NCBI GenBank assembly: GCA_943736015.1
Contig: OX031071.1
Coordinates: forward strand, 41,914,619 to 41,978,618
Length of the DNA: 64,000 nucleotides
Source: Tridacna crocea
Lineage: Eukaryota; Mollusca; Bivalvia; Cardiida; Cardiidae
Direction: 5' to 3'
Shown: one piece after another, positions 11,506 to 23,429 of the stretch
Position numbering within the stretch: position 1 is the stretch's first letter
Layout: every line of letters starts with the position of its first letter
Made by a program: the position numbers and the translations under genes
The notes under the pieces: generated by a model
Told to the model about the DNA's origin: nothing
The model's input: the letters and a program-made list of their open reading frames with translations, nothing else
Databases searched by the model: none

Positions 11506-12000
11506 TTAAAGCAAAGCGACCCATCCAAAAAACTATTGTTGAAGATCCCGAGTTCTTGCTTATAAGCACTCTTTCTTTTGTTAGTTGGTGTCTCAAAGAT
11601 TGTAATTACAGGCATTTATGATAATTTAGCAGAAACAAAAATTTAAAGTCATACATAAATTAACAAACCTGGAGGTTTGCTTTAATTGAATGCTTTTAAA
11701 CATTGCTTTCAACATTATTTCATTCATATCATTGCAACAGCTCTTGTGGCCATTTATGCCCTGGGTTTCACTACTACAAAGCTAGGGCTCAATTTCATTT
11801 GTCGTTTGTCTTGTCAAAGTACAAAAAGAGCTGCATGGCATTTGTGAGGATTGAACTAAGGCCATAAGACCTCCTTAAAGAACCACCCACACAGGTAATA
11901 AAGGCAAATTTATTACTAAAGAATCCTACAAGGATACAAATTTGCATTCAGATATTAATAATATGTATTCTGTAACTGCACAGATTCTTTCTAGGTTCTT
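11506..12000. other. No recognisable feature
   Basis: AT-rich intergenic sequence. Confidence 0.4.
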
Positions 12001-12149
12001 TGCCCTGTATCAAATACTCCAGCTGTGTCAGATACTGTTAAAGTTTCTTCCTACAGACATGTTTACATTATAAGGGACACATTAGAATTATCAAAATGCC
12101 ATCGAAAAAAATTTAGATTTTGGCATCTGGCTCGGGTAGTGCCAACTTT

Positions 12150-12260
12150 AAAAAACCCCAAGGAGGGAGCCTTTGCAACACATTGTTGGAAAAGGAGAAA
12201 ATGCTTTTAACCAGCATTTTTGCCTTTTACCATCATGTTTTCTACACTATCAAAGAAACG
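12150..12260 (+). mobile_element. TTAA MITE core fragment
   Basis: GGAGCCTTTGCAACACATTG with hairpin GAAAATGCTTTTAACCAGCA. Confidence 0.65.
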
Positions 12261-12386
12261 TTGCACCATTACAACCATGTTGAAGTCACTATGCAGTCGC
12301 TACAGTCTAATCATATTTTCGTAAGTAGATCCGCAACAAAGGAAAAAAGACGGCTATGATGACCCTGGAACATATTCTGACCAACT

Positions 12387-12618
12387 GTAACCCTTTACCA
12401 CTCTATCCCAACTTGTAACAAAGCTGAAAAAGAATTTCTTTTTTAAAATGTTGTGAAAAAGGAGAAATGCCGGTAACCAGCATTTTCTTCTTTTCCTACA
12501 ATGTTTTCTACCCTCTAAAAAACCTACTTTCTACAGCTTTTGTCACATCAATTTAGTTGTCTGCAAAGTTTTTAAATTTAGTGAAGTCTAACATTTTTCT
12601 CTTTTGGTAAAGAGTTAA
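12387..12618 (+). mobile_element. TTAA MITE, forward, in duplication unit 1
   Basis: TGTAACCCTTTACCACTC to TTTTGGTAAAGAGTTAA; core AAATGCCGGTAACCAGCATTT. Confidence 0.85.
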
Positions 12619-12643
12619 TGAACTCTATTCAATAACCAAACTT

Positions 12644-12720
12644 TTAACTCTTTACCACACATTCCCATGCCTACTGATCCTTCAGAACAAGCCTTTTGAA
12701 AACAACGTGGGAATACAACA
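12644..12720 (+). mobile_element. TTAA MITE, truncated after left hairpin arm
   Basis: TTAACTCTTTACCACACATTC and GCCTTTTGAAAACAACGTGGG, then a break at the duplication junction. Confidence 0.7.
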
Positions 12721-12761
12721 AAAGACGGCCAAGATGACCCTGGAACATATTCTGACCAAGT

Positions 12762-13005
12762 TTAACCCTTTACTACTCTATCCCAACTTGTAACATTGAA
12801 CTGCAAAAGAGAGTTTATTTTAAAAATGTGGAAAAGGAGAAAATGCCGGTAACCATAGCATTTGATTTTTAATCAATTTTTCCTACAATGTTTTCTACCC
12901 TCGAAAAAAGCCTACTTTCTTGAGTTTTTGTCAATTTATTTAGTTGTCAGCAAAGTCTTTAAATTTAGTCAAGGCTAGCATTTTTTTCGTTTGGTAAAGG
13001 GTTAA
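12762..13005 (+). mobile_element. TTAA MITE, forward, in duplication unit 2
   Basis: TTAACCCTTTACTACTC to GTTTGGTAAAGGGTTAA. The hairpin is disturbed by a short insertion (CCGGTAACCATAGCATTTG). Confidence 0.82.
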
Positions 13006-13100
13006 TAAAATGTATTCAATGACCAAATTTTAAATCTTTACCACACATTCCCATGACAAAACAAGCCTTTTGAAAGCAATGTGGCAGAAGGACAAAATGC

Positions 13101-14100
13101 CGGTTACCGTAATCTTCCTCTAGACCGCTATATGTGTATTGCCTGCCATTTCAGAGAACACTTTTTGATAAATTGTCTGAATTTCAAGTTTTTCATCTAC
13201 GGATGTTTTCCACTGTGAAGCAATGACCTATATTTATCTCAAACAACGGACATTTATTTGCCGACATCCCGCAGATACCGGCGAAATTATACGATGTGGT
13301 ACTTTCTACCCGGTAATTTTTTGCCTGTCACCGTCTCGCCACGGAAACTCTCGAACTTATGAATGCGCCTGTCAAGAGTGATCTCCCGTCTATATGAATT
13401 TGCGCTAGAATTTCAATTTTTTGATCTGGTTCCCTCAAAAAGTATGAATAGTGCTTAGTGCATAGTGCCTTCTTAGTTGTTGAACTTACAAATCAATATT
13501 TACAAAGCAAGAGCGCACAACCATGGATGATATTTAAGCAACTCTATGCATACACAATTTAACTATGATAACATAGTACTCATCTAGTATTTGATACTTA
13601 GCAGTAGCCACATAACGATCTGCATGTAATAAAAGTATAAATAGGCATGCACGCAATGTTGATGCAATATTCATTTAGCATAATACCAATTCCATTTGAA
13701 TGCAAGAATTAATCACTTATATGAATGGATTTTTTACCTAAATCCCCTTCCATAGTTTTTGGCCGCTATTGGGCCTTTAACATTTGTTGTTAATAAAATA
13801 CAAAATATTGGTTAACACATTTTAATTAAATACAAAATATTGAATGATACATGCACGATCAATCTTCCAATGTGGAACCATTGTGTCTTATTTGAAAATA
13901 GAAAGTTTAGCAACGATGGCTCCAGGACGATTCTAAATAGTATCTCCTTGCAAGTTGTTCTAGTATATATAACAAGTTGTTTATCTCTCTCTCGTTCAAT
14001 GTAAGATACGAAAGCATAATTAGTACAACTTTCTTTTTTGCTTGTTTGTTTATTATTTTAAGTTCAAAACAGATTGATCGAAGCTAGACAAATCAAAATT
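13101..14100. other. No gene; one element terminus-like motif
   Basis: TTTGGCCGCTATTGGGCCTTT at 13759-13779 matches motifs at 21230-21665 and 33090. Otherwise unremarkable AT-rich sequence. Confidence 0.4.
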
Positions 14101-14110
14101 TTAAAATTCC

Positions 14111-14735
14111 ACTTTTGTGAAAAAGTTTCAAGTTCTACAAGACCTGCAACACGCTATAAATGACATTCAAACATTTACGTAAAGTGTCATCCCGGATCAA
14201 CTTGTGCAGTCTGCGTAGGCTAATCTCAGTCGACACTTTTGTGAAAAAGTTTCAAGTTCTTTAAGACCTGCAACACGCTAAAAATAACATTCAAACATTT
14301 ACGTAAAGTGTCGTATCGGATCTGCTTGTGCAGTCCGCGTAGGCTAATCTCAGTCGACACTTTTGTGAAAAAGTTTCAAATTCTGTAAGACCTGCAACAC
14401 GCTAAAAATGGCATTCAAACATTTACGTAAAGTGTCATCCCGGATCAGCTTGTGCAGTCCGCGAAGGCTAATCTCAGTCGACACTTTCCGTTCTTATGCA
14501 ATTTTCTCTTTCTCGCACTTCTACTGTAGTATAAAATGGGTTGTAGCTATAAAGTGTCGTATCGGATCAGCTTGTGCAATCCGCGAAGGCTGATCTCAGT
14601 CGACACTCTCCGTTCTTATGCAATTTTCTCTTTCTCGCACTTCTACTATAGTATAAAACATATTCTAGTCATAAAGTGTGGTATCGGATCAGCTGGAACT
14701 GCGCAGTCTGATCCGACACGACACTTTACGCAACC
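14111..14735 (+). repeat. Tandem foldback units of 122-124 bp (five)
   Basis: Three 124-bp units start at 14111, 14235 and 14359, then two related units of about 122 bp start at 14483 and 14605. Each has TAAAGTGTCRTNNCGGATCA, a CTTGTGCAGTCCGCG hairpin and CTCAGTCGACAC. They derive from the ends of the foldback element complete at 21979-22240. Open frames are artefacts. Confidence 0.85.
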
Positions 14736-14909
14736 TGATAAATTTTTCGTATTTTTCCATGCTCTAGCAAAAGGAGGCTTCATACATCTACGTGATGTAC
14801 AAAACTTTTCAAGTCATCACTTAATTATGGTTCCTTAAAATCCACATGGTCCTTCCACCGAGTGGATCTTGAGGTAGTATGGTCCATTGACATACAGAAG
14901 ATTGACGCA

Positions 14910-15015
14910 TGGCGAAAAGTTTCGGCCCAGGTCAGCCTGCGCGGATTGTACAGGCTGTCCTGGGTTGATACTTTACACAGATACATTAAGCCCCCTTTTT
15001 CACAGAGCACGACTC
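14910..15015. repeat. Foldback element fragment
   Basis: AGGTCAGCCTGCGCGGATTG, TACAGGCTGTCCTGGG, then CATTAAGCCCCCTTTTTCAC. Same general family as 14111-14735. Confidence 0.6.
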
Positions 15016-15236
15016 AATTATATAACAGAAATGTTGTGTGAAAAGGCAGTTTAATGTACTCGTATCTACAAAGCAGTGTAGGTAGACTGACCTGGGAAGA
15101 AAAGTTTTTACTTTTGGCTAATGTTCTGCATGTTCAAGACACCATTCTACCCAAGTATTGAGCTGGTTGCAAGATGAAAGGAATGGATTCATAATGATGT
15201 GGTAACATGCCTGGTACATACAATATGGAGATTCAT

Positions 15237-15462
15237 TGACCCTTTACCCCATAAGGCATTTCTATAGCATCTCTAACTGACCCTAAATAGAAGCAAGGAT
15301 GAAGTCATTTCTTATGTGTATAATTATGACACATTTTGATAGTGTAGAAAACATTGTGGCAAAAAGGTGAAATTTCTCATCACGAGCAATTTCACCTTTG
15401 GCCACATTATTTTCCAAAGGCTCATGCATAGAAATGAGTATCTATGGAGTAAAGGATTAAAC
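15237..15462 (-). mobile_element. TTAA MITE, second subfamily, reverse
   Basis: TTGACCCTTTACCCCATAAGG to ATGGAGTAAAGGATTAA, with core GTGAAATTTCTCATCACGAG-CAATTTCAC. Confidence 0.85.
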
Positions 15463-15584
15463 CCCCCTGTTGATAGAGTACGGCATAAATTAAATTTATC
15501 ATTCTTTGAAAAAAAAAGCGTTCGGAAACCTTGCGGGGATGGGAGAAAATACTTGGTGAAGATTCACCATCAGATGATATAGAG

Positions 15585-16036
15585 GATATTTGTTTTTTTC
15601 GGTGAAAGATCAAAATTCATTTCAACGAGTGAACACCATCGGTAATATTTTCACGAGTGGCGCAGCCACGAGTGAAAATATTACCGATGGTGTTCACGAG
15701 ATGAAATAAATTTCGATCTTTCACCGAAAAAAACAAATATTCTATTTATTTCATACTTTTAACCCTTTCTGGGAGGAGCTTTATAAAAATCCAGTACAGG
15801 TCTTTTCTGTTACTCCCTTTGGCGTACCCTGCCCTCATAGCAACGCATAACAATATTACGTCAAGCGTGAGAAATGTAAGGTATATTAAGGTCATATTTC
15901 CTATTTGGTATTGAGGCACGCGCAATTTACCCAGGCAACAACAACGTGAAAATCGATATTTTCACTGGTGGTACCAGTGTAAGATCGAAAAATATTTTCA
16001 CTGCTATTTCTCGATATCCTACCGGAAAGCATGAAA
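15585..16036. mobile_element. Palindromic element, copy 1
   Basis: A palindrome of about 150 bp is centred on GTGGCGCAGCCAC near 15663: arms TTTCACCGAAAAAAACAAAT, CACCATCGGTAATATTTTCAC. It is followed by a shared 3' segment with TATTTTCACTGGTGGTACC and TACCGGAAAGCATGAAAT. A second copy is at 22955-23315. Confidence 0.82.
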
Positions 16037-16124
16037 TATTTCAAAATTAATTGTTTTCTGTTGTAAGTGAATTGTGGTTGGCATGGGTCAAATCTCTCTC
16101 AGCTGGTATTGTGGTATAAAACAG

Positions 16125-16600
16125 CATTCATTCATTCATTCATTCATTCACTCTGTCTGTCTGTCTCTTCTCTCTCTCTCTCTTTCTCTGCTAATGATAT
16201 GACTTAAACAATATTCATTCATTCACTCATTCGTTTGTTCATTAATTAATTAATTCATTCATTCATTCATTCATTCACTCTGTCTTTATGTATGTCTACC
16301 TCTCTTTCTCTCTCTATCTCAGCTGATGATGTGCCATAAACAAAATTCATTAATTTGTCCATTCATTCATTCTATCTGTCTGTCTGTCTGGCTGTATCCT
16401 TCTCTGTGTTTTTCCCTCTCTATTTCTCTCCAAGTCTCTTTCTCTCTCTGTTTCTGTCTTTGTTTATCTCTGTCTGACTTCCTATGTGTCTGTCTATCTG
16501 TCTCTGTCTTGCTCTCTATGTTTCTTTCTGTATCTGCCTTTCTCTTTCTCTCCGACTCTCTCTCTCTCTCTCTTTCTCTCTGTCTCTCTTTTCATTAGGC
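16125..16600 (+). repeat. (CATT)n then pyrimidine-rich low complexity
   Basis: CATTCATT runs grade into CTGTCTGTCTCT tracts. The leucine/serine-rich open frames are compositional artefacts. Confidence 0.9.
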
Positions 16601-16839
16601 TTATTTGTTATTTGCTATCCATTGGTTAAAAAATGATCATCCAATAATGTAGGAAAGGAGCTCGTGCTGTATTTATTAGCTGCTCCAATCAAAAGTATTG
16701 AGGGAGGTTTTTGTTATTTTGATTTACCACTACATAAAAGAATGACTAGGGTATAATCAACAGGTAGTTGTAAACATGACATGTATTTTGGGCCAGTGGC
16801 CTATATTTAATATAGTAAAATGTTCTGAGTTCTGAGGTC

Positions 16840-17500
16840 TCTGTCTGTAAGTGTGTTTGTATGTCGCTCTTTCTTCTTCTCTTTGTGTTCCGTTCACTCT
16901 CTGTCCCTCTCTGCCCCTCTCTCTGTTTCACTCTGTCTCTCTCTGTCTCTCCGACTCTCTGTACATGCCTCTGTCTCTGCCTAACTCTCCGTTCCTGTCT
17001 CTGTCTAACTCTCTGTCCATGTCTCTGTCTCTGTCTCTGTCCATGTCTCTGTCCATGTCCCTGTCTCTGTCTAACTCTCTGTCCATGTCTCTGTCTCTGT
17101 ACATGTCTCTGTCTAACTCTCTGTCCATGTCTCTGTCTCTGTCCCTGTCTCTGTTTAACTCTCTGTCCCTGTCTCTGTCTAACTCTCTGTCCATGTCTCT
17201 GTCTGTCTCTCTCTGTCTCTCCGACTCCCTGTCCATGTCTCTGTCTCTGCCTAACTCTCTGTTCCTGTCTATGTCTGTCTCTGTCGCCCTCTGTCTCTCC
17301 GACTCTCTGTCCATGTCTCTGTCTCTGTCTAACTCTCTGTCCCCGACTCCGTTTGTCTCTGTCTGTCTCTCTCTCTCTGTCTCTCCGACTCTCTGTTCCT
17401 GTCTCTCTCTGTCTCTGTCTAACTCTCTGTCTCTGTCTCTGTCTGTCTCTGTCTATGTTTCTCGCTGTTTCTGTTATGTCTCTGTCTGTCTGTCTCCTGC
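16840..17500 (+). repeat. (CTGTCT)n-type low complexity
   Basis: Almost pure pyrimidine on the plus strand with CTCTGTCTAACTCTCTGTCC sub-units. It gives long frames on both strands (Ser/Leu-rich plus, Arg/Asp-rich minus); neither is credible protein. Confidence 0.92.
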
Positions 17501-17963
17501 AAACCACCGGCAATGCTACTCTCTCACTATAATTGCGTATTAACGGCGTTTACAACAAAGTTACTTTACATGGATCAATCGACGAGAACTGAGGCGTGTT
17601 TTATTCAAAATTAAAGACATGGCGTTTCTGTATCGTATCTATGTTCGTATGGTGTTCAAGGGACATAAGGTACTACAAACTGATGTATAAGCGTGGTGTA
17701 CGACTCGTTGCCATGTCGTAACCGCTTCGTAAGCAAGACGTTCCTTTCTTATGTGCAGCCTTGAAATTGCGTAAGTAGGGCGGTCATCGACGGAAAACGG
17801 TTATGCTCACTTCATGGCTGTCATTCATTCAAAAGAAGTCAAACCTACATGTATCATGTTAACGAATACGTTTGCGTGAAGTAGAAAAAAGTCGCTTCAA
17901 TTTTAGCTCATTAAATGTCTATATAGCCTTTTAGGATACTTTAGATTATGCGCCCGAATTTCG

Positions 17964-18303
17964 CAAATGTTTGTGGGAATATCATATGATCTGCAACACT
18001 ATCGATTACATAAAATCGTGTTGTAACACGTATCGATGACATAAAATCGTATTGTAACAAATGTTTGAGGGGATATCATATGATCATATGATCTGCAACA
18101 CGTATTGATTACATAAAATCGTATTGTAACATATGATCTGCAACACTATCGATTACATAAAATCGTATTGTAACAAATGTTTGTGGGAATATCATATGAT
18201 CTGCAACACGTATTGATTACATAAAATCGTATTGTAACAAATGTTTGTGGGAATATCATATGATCTGCAACACGTATTGATTACATAAAATCGTATTGTA
18301 ACG
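17964..18303 (+). repeat. Tandem repeat, 64-bp units with truncated variants
   Basis: The last two units (18176-18303) are 64 bp and identical: AAATGTTTGTGGGAATATCA to AAAATCGTATTGTAAC. Earlier units are shortened or lengthened. Confidence 0.9.
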
Positions 18304-18708
18304 TATGATGACGTTGTATTTTATCACGTAAGTGTAGACAGAGATGCGGATTGCACAGATAAACCTTTAATTTGAAGATCAAAATCAAATTTCTGAATTG
18401 AAGATAACAACCTATATTATTCATGTTTAAGAGAAAAATATAATTTGCACTATTCCTACTTTTACATGTTTAAGATAAATTTTCAATCTACAGCAAGAAA
18501 GATATATGTAGTAGTGTTTATAAGTGTTTTACAAGAAGCTTTGAACTGTGATATAAAAATCTAAACTTGCCCCTTTAAAGGGGCGTATTAAGTTTTCATT
18601 TCTTAAATCTATTTCTATTTGAGGTTGGCAAACTTTCTTTCCAACTTTTTTTCGCTTCTCACTTCTGATGCATGTAAGAAAAGCAGTCCTTAACTTGGAA
18701 AGAAACCT

Positions 18709-18858
18709 GTGTAAGGATTGGTCTGAGAGAGCTGTGTAAGGACTGGTCTGAGAGACCTGTGTAAGGAGTGGTCTGAGAAAGCTGTGTAAGGACTGGTCTG
18801 AGAGACCTGTGTAAGGACTGGTCTGAGAAAGCTGTGTAAGGACTGGTCTGAGAGAGCT
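18709..18858 (+). repeat. Minisatellite, six 25-bp units
   Basis: Exactly six units of GTGTAAGGACTGGTCTGAGA+5, with alternating endings GAGCT, GACCT and AAGCT. Confidence 0.95.
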
Positions 18859-18959
18859 AGGAAACACATGCTTGGATGCACTGGACGCTGTGTATGACAT
18901 AAGATTTTAGGACGGCTTAAAACTCCAATACAAACAAATCTGAACACCAATCCTCGTAA

Positions 18960-20960
18960 TCATCATGAGCTGTTGATCATGTGACTTTCTCAAGAGTTTT
19001 TACAAAAAAAAAATGGCACGATATCTAAAAATAAATTCAGAGTCCACAATCGAAATATTTTTTTCTCTTTGTTATTTCTCTCTTTACCTTTGTTTACTAG
19101 CTAGACCGCCTTACTTAATGTAATAGAAGTTTTGTAAGACTATGAAAATCAGAGAGTCTCTCTTTAAACACTCTAAGTTTGGCCTTGATGATAAGAGAGC
19201 AGTCTGTTTAACGCGTTCTACTGACTTAACCGACTTCCCCAATAAATACATATACTGATCACGCGCTCCAGGTTTGAAGGTTGAACCACTTGGTTTTCAA
19301 GATTAAGCTACGGATAGTTGATCGGTGTTTGCGCATGTCGTATTTTTCGAAGATTCGACCTGTCTTATATGACGCATCACTCTCCCCGATATCGGGGAAA
19401 CTGAAATAATACGTTCTATAAAATAGCAATGGAGAAAATGGCTTTTATCAATACTTTTGAGGAAAATTCAGGCCTGTTTTAGCTCCAGAGTTCGCTAAAC
19501 TGCTGAGTGAATCACATCAGGTGGCGTACTTTTGAGTATATGTTTATTTTAGTTTGAAATTCAAAGTAACGGTTGTCGCGTAGAAACGTGGTCCGGTCCT
19601 GTGTAGCCAGTATGCCCAAATTAAATAGATAAGTATTTGTAGAATGCCATCTAGTGGAGATAATGATAGTTGATTCGTGTTACAACCGTCAATGACATAA
19701 CAAAAATGTACTCTCACAAATTCATTGAACCTTTCTGTAGTTACTAAGTCTTACTGGGGTTACTTGGGGCGTTCCCGGGTCTTGTTTCGCTGACAATGTC
19801 GAACTCAAGATTACATATTATGCTCATGAAATGTTCTAGATCCAGTTCGATTTTTACCCAGCTTCAAGTAAAAAAAAATCATTTCTGAACGAAGCAAGGT
19901 AATAGGTGGCAAACTAACAGTACTGAACACCGGACATTTTTGTAAGTGAAATATTAGGACATATAATTTCCTACGTTTGAGGAAACGAATTAGAAGGAAA
20001 TTATTTTTCTGATCAGTAAAGAAGCTCAAAAAAAATAGTTCCATTGTATATAGGTAAATTCATCAGTTTAAATGCATCTATAATGTATCCAGAGTTAATA
20101 TTTCCTTTGTCTGCCTTATGATGTTAAACATGAAACAGTTAAACGTTAACAGAACATGTTTTCCTCGGTTTGACAAGATTTTTGTCATTTAGCCCATTGC
20201 AGAGATGTATGGTGAGAGTAACGAACGACAACTCTGCACGGAGATTACTTCGATATGCACCTGTAGGGTATGAAGCGCGGGATTAATGATAGGCAGATTG
20301 TACATGTAGTTGGTACAAGGTTCATTCAGCTTTGAGAGGGCAACGCGTACAGACGTTTTTATTTTTTCTTTTTTTCTCACTGTAAGTAAGCGTACCTATC
20401 GGTACATGGTTTAGTACTGGAGTTCTTAAGCATGGTCGCTAATCCCTTTGCAAGAATACCGTCGATCAATTAACGCCATTTACTAAGAAATCACTTGATT
20501 TTTACAGGTGTTGTTATTGTCGTTAATATTTCATTGAAGTTTTTTCGGTAGCTTAAAATGCAATTCATTGAATGAGGCCCACCATTCCATGGCACTAGGT
20601 GTTGACAGATGGACTCAGGTTTCCAGAGGTTTTTCTACATGTAGTTTTTACCTCTGGTTTTTCCTGGGCGAGTCGGCCATAGAATAAGCGATAAATGCAA
20701 TGATGTAATGACGTTTATACGGTACAAAATACTGTTGAAAGAGACATAGATCACTATTTTCATCACTAATACTTTGTGGTATTACATATATTCATGTATT
20801 GTACATACTGGTTTAAATAAGGTTTAAATTAAACAATGCCCATGTGTCGTATGTATTGATAACTATATTTCTTTCACTGCTTATATCAGCATGTCTGTCT
20901 GTGCAACAAAGATTTCGTTGTTACATGATTGTTGTTGTTGTAGACAACATCTAGGAGGAC
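18960..20960. other. About 2 kb without recognisable feature
   Basis: No coding frame, known repeat or RNA gene could be supported on either strand; probably single-copy intergenic DNA. Confidence 0.4.
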
Positions 20961-20984
20961 AGAACTGGTGTAGTTCTTATATAT

Positions 20985-21055
20985 ATATGCGTGTGTGTGG
21001 GGGGTGTGGGTGTGGGGGTGGATGTGTGTGGGTGTGTGAGTGTGTGTGTGTTTAT
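20985..21055 (+). repeat. GT/GGGT-rich microsatellite
   Basis: Alternating TGTG and GGGTGTGGG runs. The His/Thr-rich minus-strand frame over it is an artefact. Confidence 0.9.
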
Positions 21056-21229
21056 GGTTACTTGTGACGTATGTAATGTATTTGTAGGTACATGTATATC
21101 CAGTTGCTCTCTCAAGTGCTCTTACCACCTTACCATTTGAAATAAAAATACTATATTTATGTTGACTTTTTGTGTTGTGCTATGAGAAGGTCTTAGGATT
21201 GAGGGAAATGTATATATGCATTTACCTAA

Positions 21230-21665
21230 ACGGCCCAAGAGCGGTCAAAAGGAAAGATTATGAGCTTACAGATCCATTTGGATTTGCATAAACCATTTAA
21301 AGGCCCAATAGCGGCTAAATTAAACAATACAGTGACAATATCCATTTGTATTTAAATTCGATACCATTTAAAAGTATGGAAATTATTGTGAAGATGACAT
21401 TTTGCAATTGCACAGAATGTTAAATATTGAATATTAGTCGTAAAGCAGGTAAAAAAGTTGCCGGGTTGCTCGATCTTTTGTTTATTTTTTATCCAGCTTT
21501 AAATTAAAAATTTCTGCCAAAGCCTAATAAATACTTTGACCGACCATACGATAATCGTGTATCATTTTCACAATGCTTGCCATACTTTAAAGGGCATGAA
21601 TTAAATTCAAACTCATTTTAACACCAGCATTGTTTACTTTCGGCCACTCGTGGGCCTTTAATGGG
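21230..21665. repeat. Possible MITE with GGCCCA-GAGCGG ends
   Basis: GGCCCAAGAGCGGTCAAAAG at 21232, AGGCCCAATAGCGGC at 21301 and the inverse GGCCACTCGTGGGCCTTTAA at 21643. A related end lies at 33090. No clear TSD. Confidence 0.45.
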
Positions 21666-21978
21666 CTACCTTGCCTCAAACTTACTTTAGATTTCATGTC
21701 AGAAATTTGTAAAAACTTCTTAGAATGTCTCATTATCAATACCACATGTCCATTGCGTGGTTTTGTATTTAAATCTGTGCAGTGTAATCCTATCTGATTT
21801 GATTGATATAGAAAGAGTTACCAAGTGCAGAACGACTGTCCCGTTTTAAATATCACTCTTCCCCCAAAAAACCCACATGTTACATTAGCATTGCAAAAAT
21901 TTATATTTGAGCTGCACGCTGACAAAAGGGTGCTTAATGTACCTCCGTTATTTACGACACCAAACAAGAACATTATAT

Positions 21979-22240
21979 GGCTTGCAACACACGAAAAGGG
22001 GCAATTCGGACATTTGCGTAAAGTGTCTCCTCGGATCAGCCTGTGCAGTCCGCCCAGGCTAATCCGAGACGACACTGTCTGTCTTTATGAAATTTTCTGT
22101 TTTGCGCAAGTTTACTGTGGAACAAAATCTAATGATATCGTAAAGTGTCGTCTCGGATTAACCTGCGCGGACTGCGCAGGCTGATCCGAGAAGACACTTT
22201 ACGCAAAAGTCCGAATGCCCCTTTTCGCGTGTTGCAAGCC
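21979..22240. mobile_element. Foldback MITE, complete, nested hairpins
   Basis: It starts GGCTTGCAACACACGAAAAG and ends with the inverse (CTTTTCGCGTGTTGCAAGCC). About 75-bp arms run through TTTGCGTAAAGTGTC. Each arm contains its own smaller palindrome GGATCAGCCTGTGCAGTCCG / CAGGCTAATCC. Parent family of the tandem units at 14111-14735. Confidence 0.88.
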
Positions 22241-22329
22241 AATTATGATTATGGGTACATCAAATCGAGTTTCTTGTTAAACAGACTGAATCGTGGGTAG
22301 AACGGTATTTGGACATACAGAACATTTGT

Positions 22330-22440
22330 CTGAAGGAAAAACTCTTGGCCCCGGTCAGCCTGTGCGGATTGTGCATACTTACCTTGATCGGTCCTTTTTT
22401 CCAGACGCATTAAGCACACTTTTAAAAAACGACGAGAAGA
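22330..22440. repeat. Foldback element fragment
   Basis: CTCTTGGCCCCGGTCAGCCTG and CAGACGCATTAAGCACAC match the family at 14910-15015. Confidence 0.5.
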
Positions 22441-22490
22441 ATTCAATTCGATTTAAGGTGAACTGTAGTAACTTTTAAAGTCTAATTCTG

Positions 22491-22720
22491 CATCGCCTTT
22501 TACCAAACAATCCCAACTTATTTTGGCTTTGAGAAAGGAAGCTTTTTGAAATCATTGTACGAAAAGGAGAAAACATGTTTGTAACCAGCGTTTTCTCCTT
22601 TTCCCACAGTTTTTCCGCCCAACCAGAAATAAATTTCAATTTATGAAATATTTCTATCTTGTCGTCTGCAAATGCTGCCTATTAGGACAATGCTAAAATT
22701 TTGTTGTTTGGTTTAGAGGC
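22491..22720 (+). mobile_element. TTAA MITE, forward, ends decayed
   Basis: CCTTTTACCAAACAATCCC to TTGTTGTTTGGTTTAGAGG. Core AACATGTTTGTAACCAGCGTTTT has several mismatches. Confidence 0.8.
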
Positions 22721-22869
22721 AGATGAAAAGACAACAGCCACTTTTTGTAAAAGTCTAGTAGATCTAAATCAAATGATATGCATATATTAAGAAATTCAAG
22801 CCAAAATAGAAACTGGTCGTTTATGTTTGACTTTTGACGATGCAACTCAGACTTTTAATTACCATTTGC

Positions 22870-22950
22870 AAGAAACTTTTTAAAAAAACACTGCGGGAAA
22901 AAAAGAGAAGTGGCTGTTACCAGCATTATATTTTCTACCCCTCCAAAAGT
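22870..22950 (+). mobile_element. TTAA MITE core fragment
   Basis: ACACTGCGGGAAAAAAAGAG, GTGGCTGTTACCAGCATTA, with the right arm partly deleted. Confidence 0.55.
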
Positions 22951-22954
22951 ATAG

Positions 22955-23315
22955 TTCATAGAGGATATTTGTTTTTTTTTCTGTGAAAGATCGAAATTTA
23001 TTTCATCGAGTGGACACCATCGGTAATATTTTCACGAGTGGTGCAGCCACAAGTGAAAATATTACCGATGGTGTTCACGAGATAAAATAAATTTCGATCG
23101 TTCACCGAAAAAAAAAACAACAAATATTCTATTTATTTCATGCTTTTTTCCCTTTCTAGGAGGAGCTTTATCAAAATTCAGTACAGTTCTTTTCCCTTAT
23201 TTCGCAATTTACCTAGGCAACAAGAACGTGAAAATCGGTATTTTCACTGGTGGTACCAGTGTAAGATCGAAAAACATTTTCACTGCTATTTCTCGATATC
23301 ATACCGGAAAGCATG
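22955..23315. mobile_element. Palindromic element, copy 2
   Basis: Same palindrome and shared 3' segment as 15585-16036, with about 90 bp fewer in the 3' part. Centre at GTGGTGCAGCCAC. Confidence 0.82.
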
Positions 23316-23429
23316 AAATAGTATTAAAGAGACTCATACATTATGTCGAACACAATAGTTTTCAAATTGGGCAAGTCTTGATATTTTGTCGTTTGGAAAA
23401 GGGTCAACCAGTTTGGTGCCATGTCGTAA

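Larger units (their letters stand above)
12330..13100 (+). repeat. Tandem duplication of about 385 bp including TTAA MITEs
   Basis: The block from AAAAGACGGCTATGATGACCC to the truncated MITE near 12720 is repeated from 12715 (AAAAGACGGCCAAGATGACCC) to 13100. Confidence 0.8.

Noticed and set aside
16746-17543. Long open frames on both strands (up to 255 codons)
   Set aside because: They arise from stop-poor (CTGTCT)n sequence; protein would be only Ser/Leu or Arg/Asp/Gln repeats and three frames are open at once.
18529-18950. 123- and 86-codon minus frames
   Set aside because: They cover the 25-bp minisatellite and read repeated SQTSPYT units; no flanking coding features.
20886-21128. His/Thr-rich 80-codon frame
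   Set aside because: A translation of the GT microsatellite.
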